From positions 4,154,001 to 4,218,000 of the forward strand of contig NZ_CP041198.1 in NCBI RefSeq assembly GCF_006517815.1: a DNA stretch of 64,000 nt, in the 5' to 3' direction. The notes under the pieces were generated by a model. That model saw nothing but the letters and a program-made list of their open reading frames with translations, was not told where the DNA came from and made no database searches. Source of the stretch: Pseudarthrobacter sp. NIBRBAC000502770 (GTDB taxonomy: Bacteria > Actinomycetota > Actinomycetes > Actinomycetales > Micrococcaceae). How positions within the stretch are numbered: the stretch's first letter is position 1; each line of letters starts with the position of its first letter. The position numbers and the translations under genes are program-made. Positions 18,201 to 24,503 of the stretch are shown one piece after another.

Positions 18201-18283
18201 ACGGCGACGGCGGCTGCAAGAAGACCGGCCGCGGAGCGGGATGCAACGCGTTTCCGGGTTGGCTTGGTTGTTGAGGGGTGCAT
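15203..18283 (-). CDS. Secreted multidomain alpha-amylase (GH13) with two C-terminal X25-type modules
   Basis: 1026 residues from ATG 18283. A basic n-region (TKPTRKRVASR), hydrophobic core and AHA-A cleavage site near residue 37 form a secretion signal. The GH13 barrel spans about 65-600 with region I DIITNHT, region II GFRIDTMKH (nucleophile Asp), region III GEVFD (acid/base Glu) and region IV FLGNHDM. Two Ig-like domains of about 90 residues follow (starting near AVALQQP and PVLTLQKP), then two tandem, clearly homologous modules (VTVAGSLNQAMGC and VAAAGSMDSELGC) of the X25/pullulanase-associated starch-binding type. It should degrade starch outside the cell. A TTG at 18349 in the same frame lacks a ribosome site. 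Confidence 0.92.
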   Translation of the reverse strand: MHPSTTKPTRKRVASRSAAGLLAAAVAVSAAVLPAHAAPNGPGSKDPGTKNQGSAGALHSLRGPVTDENFYFVMADRFSNGSTANDQGGLGPDPMVSGFDPTKKGFYNGGDLAGLRNKIDYIQGLGTTSIWLTPSFKNKAVQPEDKSAGYHGYWVTDFTQIDPHLGTNDELKGLINEAHARGMKVYFDIITNHTADVIGYQEGDRKGYVSKDTVPYKTASGEPFDDRDYAGTGAFPQLDANTSFPYRPVLAPGEENLKVPAWLNDPTLYHNRGDTTFTGEDSMYGDFFGLDDLFTENPKVVHGMEDIYKSWIGDFGVDGFRIDTMKHVNNEFWQEFGPNVLTYAKEHGKDDFFMFGEVFDTSKSFTSQFTTRNKMQAVLDFPFQDAARNFASKSQDAGALQTFFAGDDWYTDADSNVYELPTFLGNHDMGRIGSFISQDNPAASDAEKVARDELAHELMYFSRGNPVVYYGDEQGFTGPGGDQDARQTLFASKVPEYLDDDLLGTDATHATDNFNPSHPLYAKIRELAALTKEHPALRNGAHQHRYASDGPGIYAFSRTDAQDQREYVVALNNSAQPQTAPIPTYIAKRSYTRIYGEGPDEAKTSEDAKLTVTVPPLSAVVYESAGRIPHSKAAPAVALQQPAAAPGDNGRINVTADVDGSSFNEVTFEARTAGGQWQPIGTDDTAPYQVFHDVAALDAGTPLEYRATVLDNGGHTATSQSRQASVPAPVLTLQKPAEGTSVEGKVELSATADPEKASNVVSFERSVNGGNWKAVGTDSSSPVYSATDDVSALADGTKVQYRAVMAGTGFNVTSGTRTVTVGQAPQPDSVTVAGSLNQAMGCTAQWDPTCQQAKMVLDPADRIWRLTADLPAGKYEYKAALNGGWDENYGADGQFNGQNIVLDHPGGPVTFRYDNSTHLLSAVYASQQPSAVAAAGSMDSELGCATDWEPACQQAQLALDPADLVWKLTVPDLPAGSYEFKAALNKSWDASYGAGGATPGANIVFEHDGGPVTFRYDHVTHVITAG

Positions 18284-18459
18284 TGTTCCGGCTGGACTGG
18301 CTGGCTGGTGGGCGCGTGGGGGAGCGCCGGTAGGGGTGCGGAATAGCAAGGGTGAGACCTTCCTGGGAAGCAGCGCTGCTGTACAGGCTTGCCGTTGACA
18401 TGGGGATGCGGCAGGAGGGTTCGAAGGACAGCATGCTGCCCTGTGAACCGAGTCACAAC

Positions 18460-18473
18460 TGTAAGCGCTTGCA
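18460..18473 (-). promoter_or_regulatory. LacI-family-type operator upstream of the amylase gene
   Basis: Read along the amylase gene this is TGCAAGCGCTTACA, an imperfect palindrome centred on CG with the TG..A.CG.T..CA layout of LacI/GalR operators. It lies 177-190 bp upstream of the amylase ATG. The identical 14 bases in the same orientation occur upstream of the phosphoglucomutase/GH65 pair at 58398-58411. Confidence 0.7.
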
Positions 18474-18532
18474 CTGAATTACTCCAGTGTTTAGGGAAGG
18501 GGCCTTTGGGTGGATCCGCCGGGGCAGAAGCG

Positions 18533-19594
18533 CTATCCCGCGGCTACCACTGCGGTGGGCGACGGGACGTGAACGGTGTGCCTGATTGGTCCGGGGAGGC
18601 CGGTGATGGGATCCAGCTCAAACGTGGCGATGTTGTGTGAGCGTTCATGCGCCACGTGGAGCAAGTTCCCGCGGATCATGTGGTGGCGCGGCCAGTTCCC
18701 GCCGCTGTCAAAGTCCTTGACGGGAATCAGTTCGGTGCCGTCCCCGGCGACTTCCAGGACACTGATGAGGTTGGACCCGCGCACGCCGGCATAGGCGAAG
18801 GTTCCTTGCGGGCCCAGGCAGATCTCGGCTGCGGAGTCGCCTTGCTGGCTTCCGCCCGCCGTCGCGGGTCCGCGGAATACCAGCTCGTAGGTGCCGGCCT
18901 CGGGGCGGACTACGAAGACTTCCACGGAGTACTCCGAAACTATGAAGACGTTCCCGTTCGGGTGCTGCACCAGGTGCCGCGGGCCACTGCCATAGGGGAG
19001 GACGACCTCGTGGTCCGCCACCAGTCCGGCGCCTGCCTGGTAGGTCCAGATACGGAGGGTGTCGTGGCCCAGGTCGGTGGTCATGATGCGTCCGTCCAAC
19101 AGCATCAGGCTGGCGTGGGCACGGCTTTGCCTGGGGCTTCCGGGCGGGAGGGCGGCGTGGGGATCAACCGATGGTGCGGCGGGAAACCGCCGGGTCATGC
19201 CGCCGTCGGAATCCAGCTCGTAGAGGAGGACCTGCCCGTCGCGCCAGCAGGCGGCAGTAACAAAGCGGCCGTGCGGGTCAACGGCAACATGGCAGGTCGC
19301 CTCGCCGGCAAGCTGCGGTTCCCCGTGGGCCTCCAAAGCGGCTTCGCCCTGCCGGCGGTACGCCTGGACCTTCCCGCGCTGTTCGGCCGCCGCGTACACC
19401 ACCGGCAGGGTTGGGTGTACGGCAACGAACGACGGCGATTGTGCTTCGACGGCCGTTCCCAACCATTCCAGGCTGCCGTCCAGGTGCGCGCGGACGGCGC
19501 CGATACCGTCCGCGCGGCCGCCGCCGTCGGGCGTGTACGCGCCGATCCACAGGATATTGGTGGCTGGACTGTTGTTGGCTGCGCCGTTGGTCAT
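18533..19594 (-). CDS. Lactonase family beta-propeller protein (YbhE/Pgl-like)
   Basis: 353 residues from ATG 19594 (AGGA ten bases upstream). Seven-bladed propeller repeats are visible as regularly spaced hydrophobic strands; ILWIGAYTPDGGG at the N-terminus, PSFVAVHPTLPVVYAAAE, CHVAVDPHGRFVTAACW, GSGPRHLVQHPNGNVFIVSE and NWPRHHMIRGNLLHVAHE match the lactonase (6-phosphogluconolactonase-like) family. It may hydrolyse sugar lactones in the cytoplasm. It lies behind the amylase gene on the same strand but is separated by the amylase control region, so it is probably a separate unit. Confidence 0.82.
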   Translation of the reverse strand: MTNGAANNSPATNILWIGAYTPDGGGRADGIGAVRAHLDGSLEWLGTAVEAQSPSFVAVHPTLPVVYAAAEQRGKVQAYRRQGEAALEAHGEPQLAGEATCHVAVDPHGRFVTAACWRDGQVLLYELDSDGGMTRRFPAAPSVDPHAALPPGSPRQSRAHASLMLLDGRIMTTDLGHDTLRIWTYQAGAGLVADHEVVLPYGSGPRHLVQHPNGNVFIVSEYSVEVFVVRPEAGTYELVFRGPATAGGSQQGDSAAEICLGPQGTFAYAGVRGSNLISVLEVAGDGTELIPVKDFDSGGNWPRHHMIRGNLLHVAHERSHNIATFELDPITGLPGPIRHTVHVPSPTAVVAAG

Positions 19595-19766
19595 GGTCCA
19601 ATCCTGCCAAGGTTTCACCCCCTATTCCCGTACCCCGGGCGGCCGATTAGCATGGGGTTTCCGGCAGTGTAAGAGCGGAGGCGGGCGTGGTTCAGGCTGA
19701 ATTGATGTCGATTGTCCGCACCGGGCGCTCTCCGGAGCCCTGGGCCTGACCGGCGTGGAGGTGACC

Positions 19767-20654
19767 ATGGGCTGCCCGGAGGGCGGTGTTCAGCCTCCTC
19801 CCGGCTCGCGCGCTGTCCATGGCCAGTCCGCGCCGCTGGGCTTCAACCAGATCGTGTCCCGGTTGCGGTCTGCCGGCTGTGTGTTCGCCGAAGATGAGGC
19901 CCGGCTCCTCCTCGCTGGGCGCGCCGGCCCCGCGGAACTTTCACTCAGTGTCCAGCGGCGGGTGGAAGGCGTCCCCTTGGAGCACATCCTTGGATGGGCT
20001 GAGTTTGCCGGCGGCCGTGTTGTGGTTGAGCCCGGCGTTTTCGTGCCGCGGCGACGCACGGAACTTCTGGTCAGCGAGGCCCTGGATCTGCTGCTTGGCG
20101 AGGCCTTGGGCCTGCCGCCGGACGCCGCACTGCCGGCGCCTCCGGTAGTGGTGGATCTCTGTTGTGGATCCGGGGCCGTGGGAACGGCCATCCTGCGAAG
20201 CGCCCCGCACGTGGAACTGCATGCAGCGGATATCGAGCCTGCTGCCGTAAGGTGCGCCCGGCGGAACCTGGAGCCCCTGGGTGGCCAGGTTCATGCGGGT
20301 GACCTGTTCGCAGCCCTGCCGCGTGAACTGCGTGGCCGAATCCGGGTGCTCGTGGTCAATGCTCCCTACGTGCCCACGGAGGCAATCCGAACCATGCCCC
20401 CCGAAGCGCGGTTGTACGAACCTGCGGCATCCCTCGATGGCGGTCCTGACGGACTGGACTTCCACCGACGCGTCGCCGCCGGGGGCATTGGATGGCTGGC
20501 TGCCGGCGGGCACCTGATCATCGAAACCAGCCAGCGGCAAGCTGCCGGCACCTCCGCAATCCTGGCCGCCGCCGGGTTCGGCACACGGACAGTCCATTCG
20601 GAGGAAGTGGACGGCACCGTGGTCGTCGGGCGCGTGGCGGCAGGAACCCACTGA
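19767..20654 (+). CDS. PrmC-related protein N5-glutamine methyltransferase
   Basis: 295 residues. The C-terminal SAM-dependent domain has VVDLCCGSGAVGTAIL (motif I), HAADIEPAAVRCARRNL and the target-amide loop as NAPYVPT instead of the canonical N/D-P-P-Y. LEHILGWAEFAGGRVVVEPGVFVPR is the usual PrmC/HemK linker. A separate subfamily of putative N5-glutamine methyltransferases shows this NAPY variant, so this is not the release-factor enzyme itself. The ATG at 19767 follows GGAGGTGACC; a GTG at 19755 is in frame but overlaps that ribosome site. Confidence 0.82.
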   Translation: MGCPEGGVQPPPGSRAVHGQSAPLGFNQIVSRLRSAGCVFAEDEARLLLAGRAGPAELSLSVQRRVEGVPLEHILGWAEFAGGRVVVEPGVFVPRRRTELLVSEALDLLLGEALGLPPDAALPAPPVVVDLCCGSGAVGTAILRSAPHVELHAADIEPAAVRCARRNLEPLGGQVHAGDLFAALPRELRGRIRVLVVNAPYVPTEAIRTMPPEARLYEPAASLDGGPDGLDFHRRVAAGGIGWLAAGGHLIIETSQRQAAGTSAILAAAGFGTRTVHSEEVDGTVVVGRVAAGTH

Positions 20655-20801
20655 CACCGTCCTCCCCCTCCCCAGTATCCGGCCTGCCGCCTGGAGGATC
20701 GAGCCAACCAGGCACAGCAGCCGTGGACCGCACGTAGCGATCCTTCTAAACCGTCCGGAAAACCCCAGTTCGCCAGGCTGCGCCCTACCAGGCTGCGTTC
20801 C

Positions 20802-22445
20802 CTATTCGTGTTGATGGGGTGGTGGTGGGGGTTTGAAGTAGTGGTTTTGTTGGGGTTTTTGGGTGGGGTCGAGGTGGCGTGGGGGGATGAAGGCGGGTGT
20901 GCCGGTGGTGGTGATGGTCCATTGTTCTTTGTGGATGAGGTGGTGGTGGTGGCTGCAGAGCAGGACGCCGTTGTGGGTGGTGGTGGGTCCGCCGTGTGAC
21001 CAGTAGGTGATGTGGTGGGCTTCGCACCAGGGTGCGGGGATGGTGCAGTTGGGGAAGGCGCAGCCTTGGTCGCGGGCGGTGAGGGCGGTGCGTTGGGCGG
21101 GGGTGAAGAGGCGGGTTTTGCGGCCGAGGTCGAGGATTTCGCCGTTGGTGCCCAGGAGGGCGGGGATGATGTCGGCGTCGCAGGCGATTTTGCGCAGGGT
21201 GGCCGCGGCGACGGGGCCGGTGAACGCGAAGGTTCCTGTCCCTGTTTCCGCGCTGTGGTCTTTTCTTGCGGAGGTGGCGGCGTGGGTGGGGAAGAGGTCC
21301 CGGTAGTGGATGGTGGCGATGATTTGGGGTCGGTTGCCGCCGGTGGTGGGCAGGGTGTTGGTGGCGAGGGCGGTTTTGGCGGCGGTGATGAGGCCGTCGA
21401 GTTGTTGTTGGGCGCGGGTGCGCCGGTCCAGGTCAGGCAGGTCGGGCAGGGCTGCTGTTTCGGCTGTTCGCCTGCTGTGTTCGGTGCCGGTGCCGGGCGA
21501 GTCGCCGGTGCTGGTGGCTGGGGTGGTGGTGCGGGGGTTGGTGGCGGTGTTCATGACGGTGAGGAGGTGTTCGTATTGGTCGGTGGTGGCGAAGATTTCG
21601 AGGTGGTGCAGGCCGTGGCGGGGTTTGCGGATGAAGGCGCCTTGGGTGTTGCGGAGGGCTTCTTCGGTGGGTTCGGTGCCGTCGGCGTCGATGGTGTCGG
21701 TCCAGCGTTGGGCCAGGCGGGTGAGGAAGTCGGGGTCGGTGGTGGTGGCTGCGGTGGTGAGGTGCTCTTCGATCCGGTCCAGGGTCTCTGGGGTGGTGTG
21801 GTGTTGGAGCCGGTCCAGGGTGGCGGTGATGAGGGTCGCGTCGTGGGAGGACACGGCGGTGCCCTGAATCATCCGGGAAGGGTCGATGGAGTCCGTGCCG
21901 GGTGTGAGGGCGGCGGCGAGGTGGGGCCGGGGTGGTGGGAGTGGTTCGCCGGTCAGTGTGGTGCCGGGGAGGGTGTGCTGTGCGAGGGTGAGTCGGCGGC
22001 GGGCTTCGCGGATGGGGATCCGAAGCCGGAGGCGGAGGAACTCTGCGGTGTTCCGGCACCCGTCATCGGCCGGTGAGGGCACGGTAGCGTGGGTGGTCCG
22101 GGCCGCGGCCTGGGTGATGGCCTGGGTACGGGTCCGCTCCACGGCACCGGCGGCCAGGAGCTGAAGATACTCCACGGTGCGGGCCAGTTCCTCGGCGTGG
22201 CCGGCGTAATCGGCCGCCTCGCTGTAGGTGGCGATGGCCAGCAGGCCGGGGGCGGCCAGGGCGGCGGTGGCGAGTTCTTCGGCAAGCGCCCCGAGGATGG
22301 CAGGGCCGGATCCCTCCCCGCCGGGGACGGCGCGAAGGCGGGCCGGACCCGTCCGCCGGCTGCCGGCGTCGTCCGCGTTCCCGCTGAACAGCCCGCCGTA
22401 CAACACACCGAACGACTCATCCAGCTGCTCCCCAACTGCCTCCAT
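20802..22445 (-). CDS. DUF222 / HNH endonuclease domain protein (13E12 repeat family)
   Basis: 547 residues from ATG 22445; GTG 22466 and TTG 22472 are alternatives without better ribosome sites. DUF222 covers about 60-330 (long helices, KPRHGLHHLEIFA), followed by RTALTARDQGCAFPNC and the HNH core CEAHHITYWSHGGPTTTHNGVLLC, HHHLIH. The C-terminal 30 residues are Pro/His-rich. These proteins occur in many copies in Arthrobacter and mycobacteria and are suspected mobile or selfish DNA; no terminal repeats are seen here. The nuclease residues look intact. The gene uses strongly repetitive GTGGTG/CACCAC codons. Confidence 0.88.
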   Translation of the reverse strand: MEAVGEQLDESFGVLYGGLFSGNADDAGSRRTGPARLRAVPGGEGSGPAILGALAEELATAALAAPGLLAIATYSEAADYAGHAEELARTVEYLQLLAAGAVERTRTQAITQAAARTTHATVPSPADDGCRNTAEFLRLRLRIPIREARRRLTLAQHTLPGTTLTGEPLPPPRPHLAAALTPGTDSIDPSRMIQGTAVSSHDATLITATLDRLQHHTTPETLDRIEEHLTTAATTTDPDFLTRLAQRWTDTIDADGTEPTEEALRNTQGAFIRKPRHGLHHLEIFATTDQYEHLLTVMNTATNPRTTTPATSTGDSPGTGTEHSRRTAETAALPDLPDLDRRTRAQQQLDGLITAAKTALATNTLPTTGGNRPQIIATIHYRDLFPTHAATSARKDHSAETGTGTFAFTGPVAAATLRKIACDADIIPALLGTNGEILDLGRKTRLFTPAQRTALTARDQGCAFPNCTIPAPWCEAHHITYWSHGGPTTTHNGVLLCSHHHHLIHKEQWTITTTGTPAFIPPRHLDPTQKPQQNHYFKPPPPPHQHE

Positions 22446-22531
22446 GACCACACTGCCAGCCGCCACTGACAATGAAGAGACCCCACAACCCCTATGTGGA
22501 AAACGGGGAAACTGCGATGGGTGTGCCAGTT

Positions 22532-22576
22532 AAAAACCGCCGGCCGCCGCGTCCCCCAAGGATCGCGACGGCCGGC
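22532..22576 (-). terminator. Intrinsic terminator of the YtxH-like gene
   Basis: Arms 22539-22551 and 22564-22576 pair over 13 bases with one mismatch around a 12-base loop. On the minus strand the stem is followed, after GG, by TTTTT (22532-22536), a textbook intrinsic terminator for the gene ending at 22662. Confidence 0.85.
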
Positions 22577-22661
22577 AAGGCGATTCAGTTGTAGCACAAA
22601 GGCTGGTCATTCCCATGTCATGCGGCGGGACCAGCGTCATGGATGACCGGTGAAGCGTCGA

Positions 22662-23063
22662 TTAGGACTTCGTGGCGGTCCCATCGGAGGTACCAAAGTT
22701 GGTGGTCTCCGGGTGGGTGCTGTGGGCGGGGATGTGGTCTTCGCCCAGGGCGTCGGCGGTGCCGGTACCCGTTGAAGGCCCGGCAGAAGTGCCTGCTGCA
22801 GCATGGCCCGCAGAAGTGTCGCGGTGCATTGCAGAGCCGATCACTGTGCCTGCCCTGCGGGCGGCTTCCCCAAGCTGGTCGGCCACTTCAGGTGCTTTTT
22901 CCTTGATGGTTTCCGTCGCTACCGAGACCTTGTCCTGCACCGGCTTGCTGTCCCAGATGCCAGCCGCGCGGGCCTTCAGCTTGTCGTAGGCAGCACGGCC
23001 TGACCGCGATCCGAGGACGTAGCCCACGGCAACGCCTACACCCAAAAGAAGCTTGTTTTTCAC
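22662..23063 (-). CDS. YtxH-like small membrane-associated protein
   Basis: 133 residues. Start GTG 23063 with GGAGA six bases upstream; the longer frame to 23267 would run through a terminator and is rejected. The N-terminal KNKLLLGVGVAVGYVLGSRSGRAAYDKL is the YtxH-type hydrophobic helix with GSRSGR, followed by an amphipathic helical stretch (DSKPVQDKVSVATETIKEKA) and a low-complexity Gly/Ser/Thr/His tail. Proteins of this kind are general-stress related in Gram-positives. It sits 126 bp downstream of glsB on the same strand, separated by a terminator. Confidence 0.75.
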   Translation of the reverse strand: MKNKLLLGVGVAVGYVLGSRSGRAAYDKLKARAAGIWDSKPVQDKVSVATETIKEKAPEVADQLGEAARRAGTVIGSAMHRDTSAGHAAAGTSAGPSTGTGTADALGEDHIPAHSTHPETTNFGTSDGTATKS

Positions 23064-23126
23064 GATGATCTCCTGCTCTGCGAGAAGGTTGTCAGTCCCG
23101 GCAAGGGGCGTGACGCCAGTTGCCGG

Positions 23127-23170
23127 GGAAAATGAAAGCCGGCCCGGGGATGATGTCCCCAGGCCGGCTT
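23127..23170 (-). terminator. Hairpin terminator after the GlsB-like gene
   Basis: Outer arms AAGCCGGCC (23136-23144) and GGCCGGCTT (23162-23170) and inner arms GGGGA/TCCCC (23146-23150, 23156-23160) form a long stem with one C/A mismatch and a TGATG loop. On the minus strand it is followed by TTTCATTTT. Confidence 0.85.
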
Positions 23171-23188
23171 CCTGGCGTGCCCGTGCAG

Positions 23189-23455
23189 TTATCCGCGGGC
23201 GCTGCGCTTGGTGACCATGCCGTAAATGGCAAGGACGATCAGCGAGCCGACGATCGCCAGCAGCCACGTCTGGATCGAGAAGAACTCCTGCAGTCCACTG
23301 CCGAAGATCATCCCGCCCAGCCAGCCACCGAGGAAAGCGCCGACGACGCCCAGCACCATGGTGATGATCCAGCCGCCACCCTGGCGTCCCGGGAGGATCG
23401 CCTTAGCGATCGCACCGGCAATAAGTCCGAGAATCAGAAATGCAATAAATCCCAT
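23189..23455 (-). CDS. GlsB/YeaQ/YmgE family stress-response membrane protein
   Basis: 88 residues, almost entirely hydrophobic: MGFIAFLILGLIAGAIAKAI, LPGRQGGGWIITMVLGVVGA, FLGGWLGGMIFG and a last membrane segment near residues 60-80. The Gly-rich spacing in the first two membrane segments and the LPGRQGGG loop are diagnostic of the family (transglycosylase-associated protein-like). Start ATG 23455 with GGAAGAGAG upstream. Its upstream region carries a hairpin and a palindrome that recurs elsewhere in the window. Confidence 0.9.
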   Translation of the reverse strand: MGFIAFLILGLIAGAIAKAILPGRQGGGWIITMVLGVVGAFLGGWLGGMIFGSGLQEFFSIQTWLLAIVGSLIVLAIYGMVTKRSARG

Positions 23456-23482
23456 TTGAAGCTCTCTTCCTAAGTAAAGGAG

Positions 23483-23540
23483 GCCTCCGGGTCCCGGAGG
23501 CACTTCATCCTTCTGGCTCAATAGTAATCATGCTTACTAT
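23483..23540 (-). promoter_or_regulatory. Upstream region of the GlsB-like gene: palindrome and leader hairpin
   Basis: ATAGTAATCATGCTTACTAT at 23521-23540 is a palindrome centred on CATG with one mismatched pair. Between it and the start codon, GCCTCCGGG-T-CCCGGAGGC (23483-23501) can fold into a hairpin in the leader. The palindrome is in the position of a promoter-linked operator. A related sequence, CATGCTTATTAT, lies upstream of the gene at 42268-42591. Confidence 0.5.
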
Positions 23541-23587
23541 CTTTTTGCCAACCCCGTTTCTGGAAAAAAGTGCAGTTCAGGACGGTT

Positions 23588-24421
23588 TTAGTGCCCCGTC
23601 GTGTCCGAGTCATTGCCTGCCCCTGGGCCCTCGTCCAGGGCCGCTAAATCAGCGAGATCCTGCGGGTCAAGGACGAAATCGAACACGTCCAGATTGTCGG
23701 CCATCCGGGTGGGGGAAGCCGTCTTGGGAATCGTTACCAATCCGTTTTGTACGTGCCACCGCAGGACCACTTGGCCAGGGGCTTTGCCATGCTTTTCCGC
23801 CAGCCGGGAGAGGATGGGAGCAGCCAATAAACCTGCCCCCGACCCGCCCAGCGGACTGTAGGACTCTGTCACAATGCCATGCCGGTCATGGAATTCCCGT
23901 TCCGCGCGCCGCGTGATAGCCGGGCTCAGCTGGATCTGGTTCACCGCCGGCACCACGTCAGTCTCCGCCATCAGTCGTTCCAGGTGCGCCGGCTTGAAGT
24001 TGGACACGCCGATGGAGCGGACCTTCCCTTCAGCCTGCAGGCGTTCGAACGTCTGCCACGTGGAAACATACTGGTCCCTGCCGGGAAGCGGCCAGTGGAT
24101 CAACAACAGGTCCACGTAATCCAGGCCCAGGCGCCCCAGTGACCCTTCCAGGCCGGCCACCGCGCGGTCGAGGCCCTGAAACTCGCCGTCGAGCTTGGTG
24201 GTGATGAAGAGCTCGCCACGATCCACGCCGCAGGCCCGGATGCCGTTCCCCACGCCGCGCTCGTTGCCGTACTTCACGGCCGTGTCGATGTGCCGGTACC
24301 CGGCTTCAACAGCCTGCAAGACGGCGGCGGCCACCTGTTCGTCGTCCAGCGGCCAGGTGCCAAGCCCCAGCTGCGGAATCCTGTTGCCGTCATTGAGGTC
24401 GATGAGCGGTGCAAGTGTCAT
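23588..24421 (-). CDS. Aldo/keto reductase, 2,5-diketo-D-gluconate reductase type
   Basis: 277 residues, short AKR5-type. GLGTWPLDDEQVAAAVLQAV at the N-terminus, catalytic GYRHIDTAVKYGNE (Asp, Tyr), ITTKLDG (Lys), LLLIHWPLP (His), IGVSNF and IPKTASPTRM (cofactor phosphate loop) all appear in order. It reduces small carbonyls with NADPH. Transcribed alone between the GlsB gene and the CoA ligase gene. Confidence 0.88.
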   Translation of the reverse strand: MTLAPLIDLNDGNRIPQLGLGTWPLDDEQVAAAVLQAVEAGYRHIDTAVKYGNERGVGNGIRACGVDRGELFITTKLDGEFQGLDRAVAGLEGSLGRLGLDYVDLLLIHWPLPGRDQYVSTWQTFERLQAEGKVRSIGVSNFKPAHLERLMAETDVVPAVNQIQLSPAITRRAEREFHDRHGIVTESYSPLGGSGAGLLAAPILSRLAEKHGKAPGQVVLRWHVQNGLVTIPKTASPTRMADNLDVFDFVLDPQDLADLAALDEGPGAGNDSDTTGH

Positions 24422-24437
24422 GCGACCAGTCTGCCCC

Positions 24438-24486
24438 CTGCGGGCCGTCCCGGCTCCCGGTGCCCGCGATTCGGGACGGCCCGCAG
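24438..24486 (-). terminator. Hairpin after the CoA-ligase operon
   Basis: Perfect 15-base arms at 24438-24452 and 24472-24486 flank a 19-base loop, 18 bp past the ligase stop codon. There is no T-run after it, as is common for terminators in high-GC actinobacteria. Confidence 0.7.
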
Positions 24487-24503
24487 GTTACTGCCGGTGG
24501 AGC

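Noticed and set aside
15806..18274. Several 250-410-codon plus-strand frames opposite the amylase gene
   Set aside because: Codon third-position bias and motifs support the minus-strand amylase; these frames are antisense shadows.
20808..22076. Long Gly/Val-rich plus-strand reading frames opposite the DUF222-HNH gene
   Set aside because: They are mirror frames of GC-rich codons; low-complexity GGGEVG-type composition, no ribosome site and no domain. The minus-strand protein is a clear family member.
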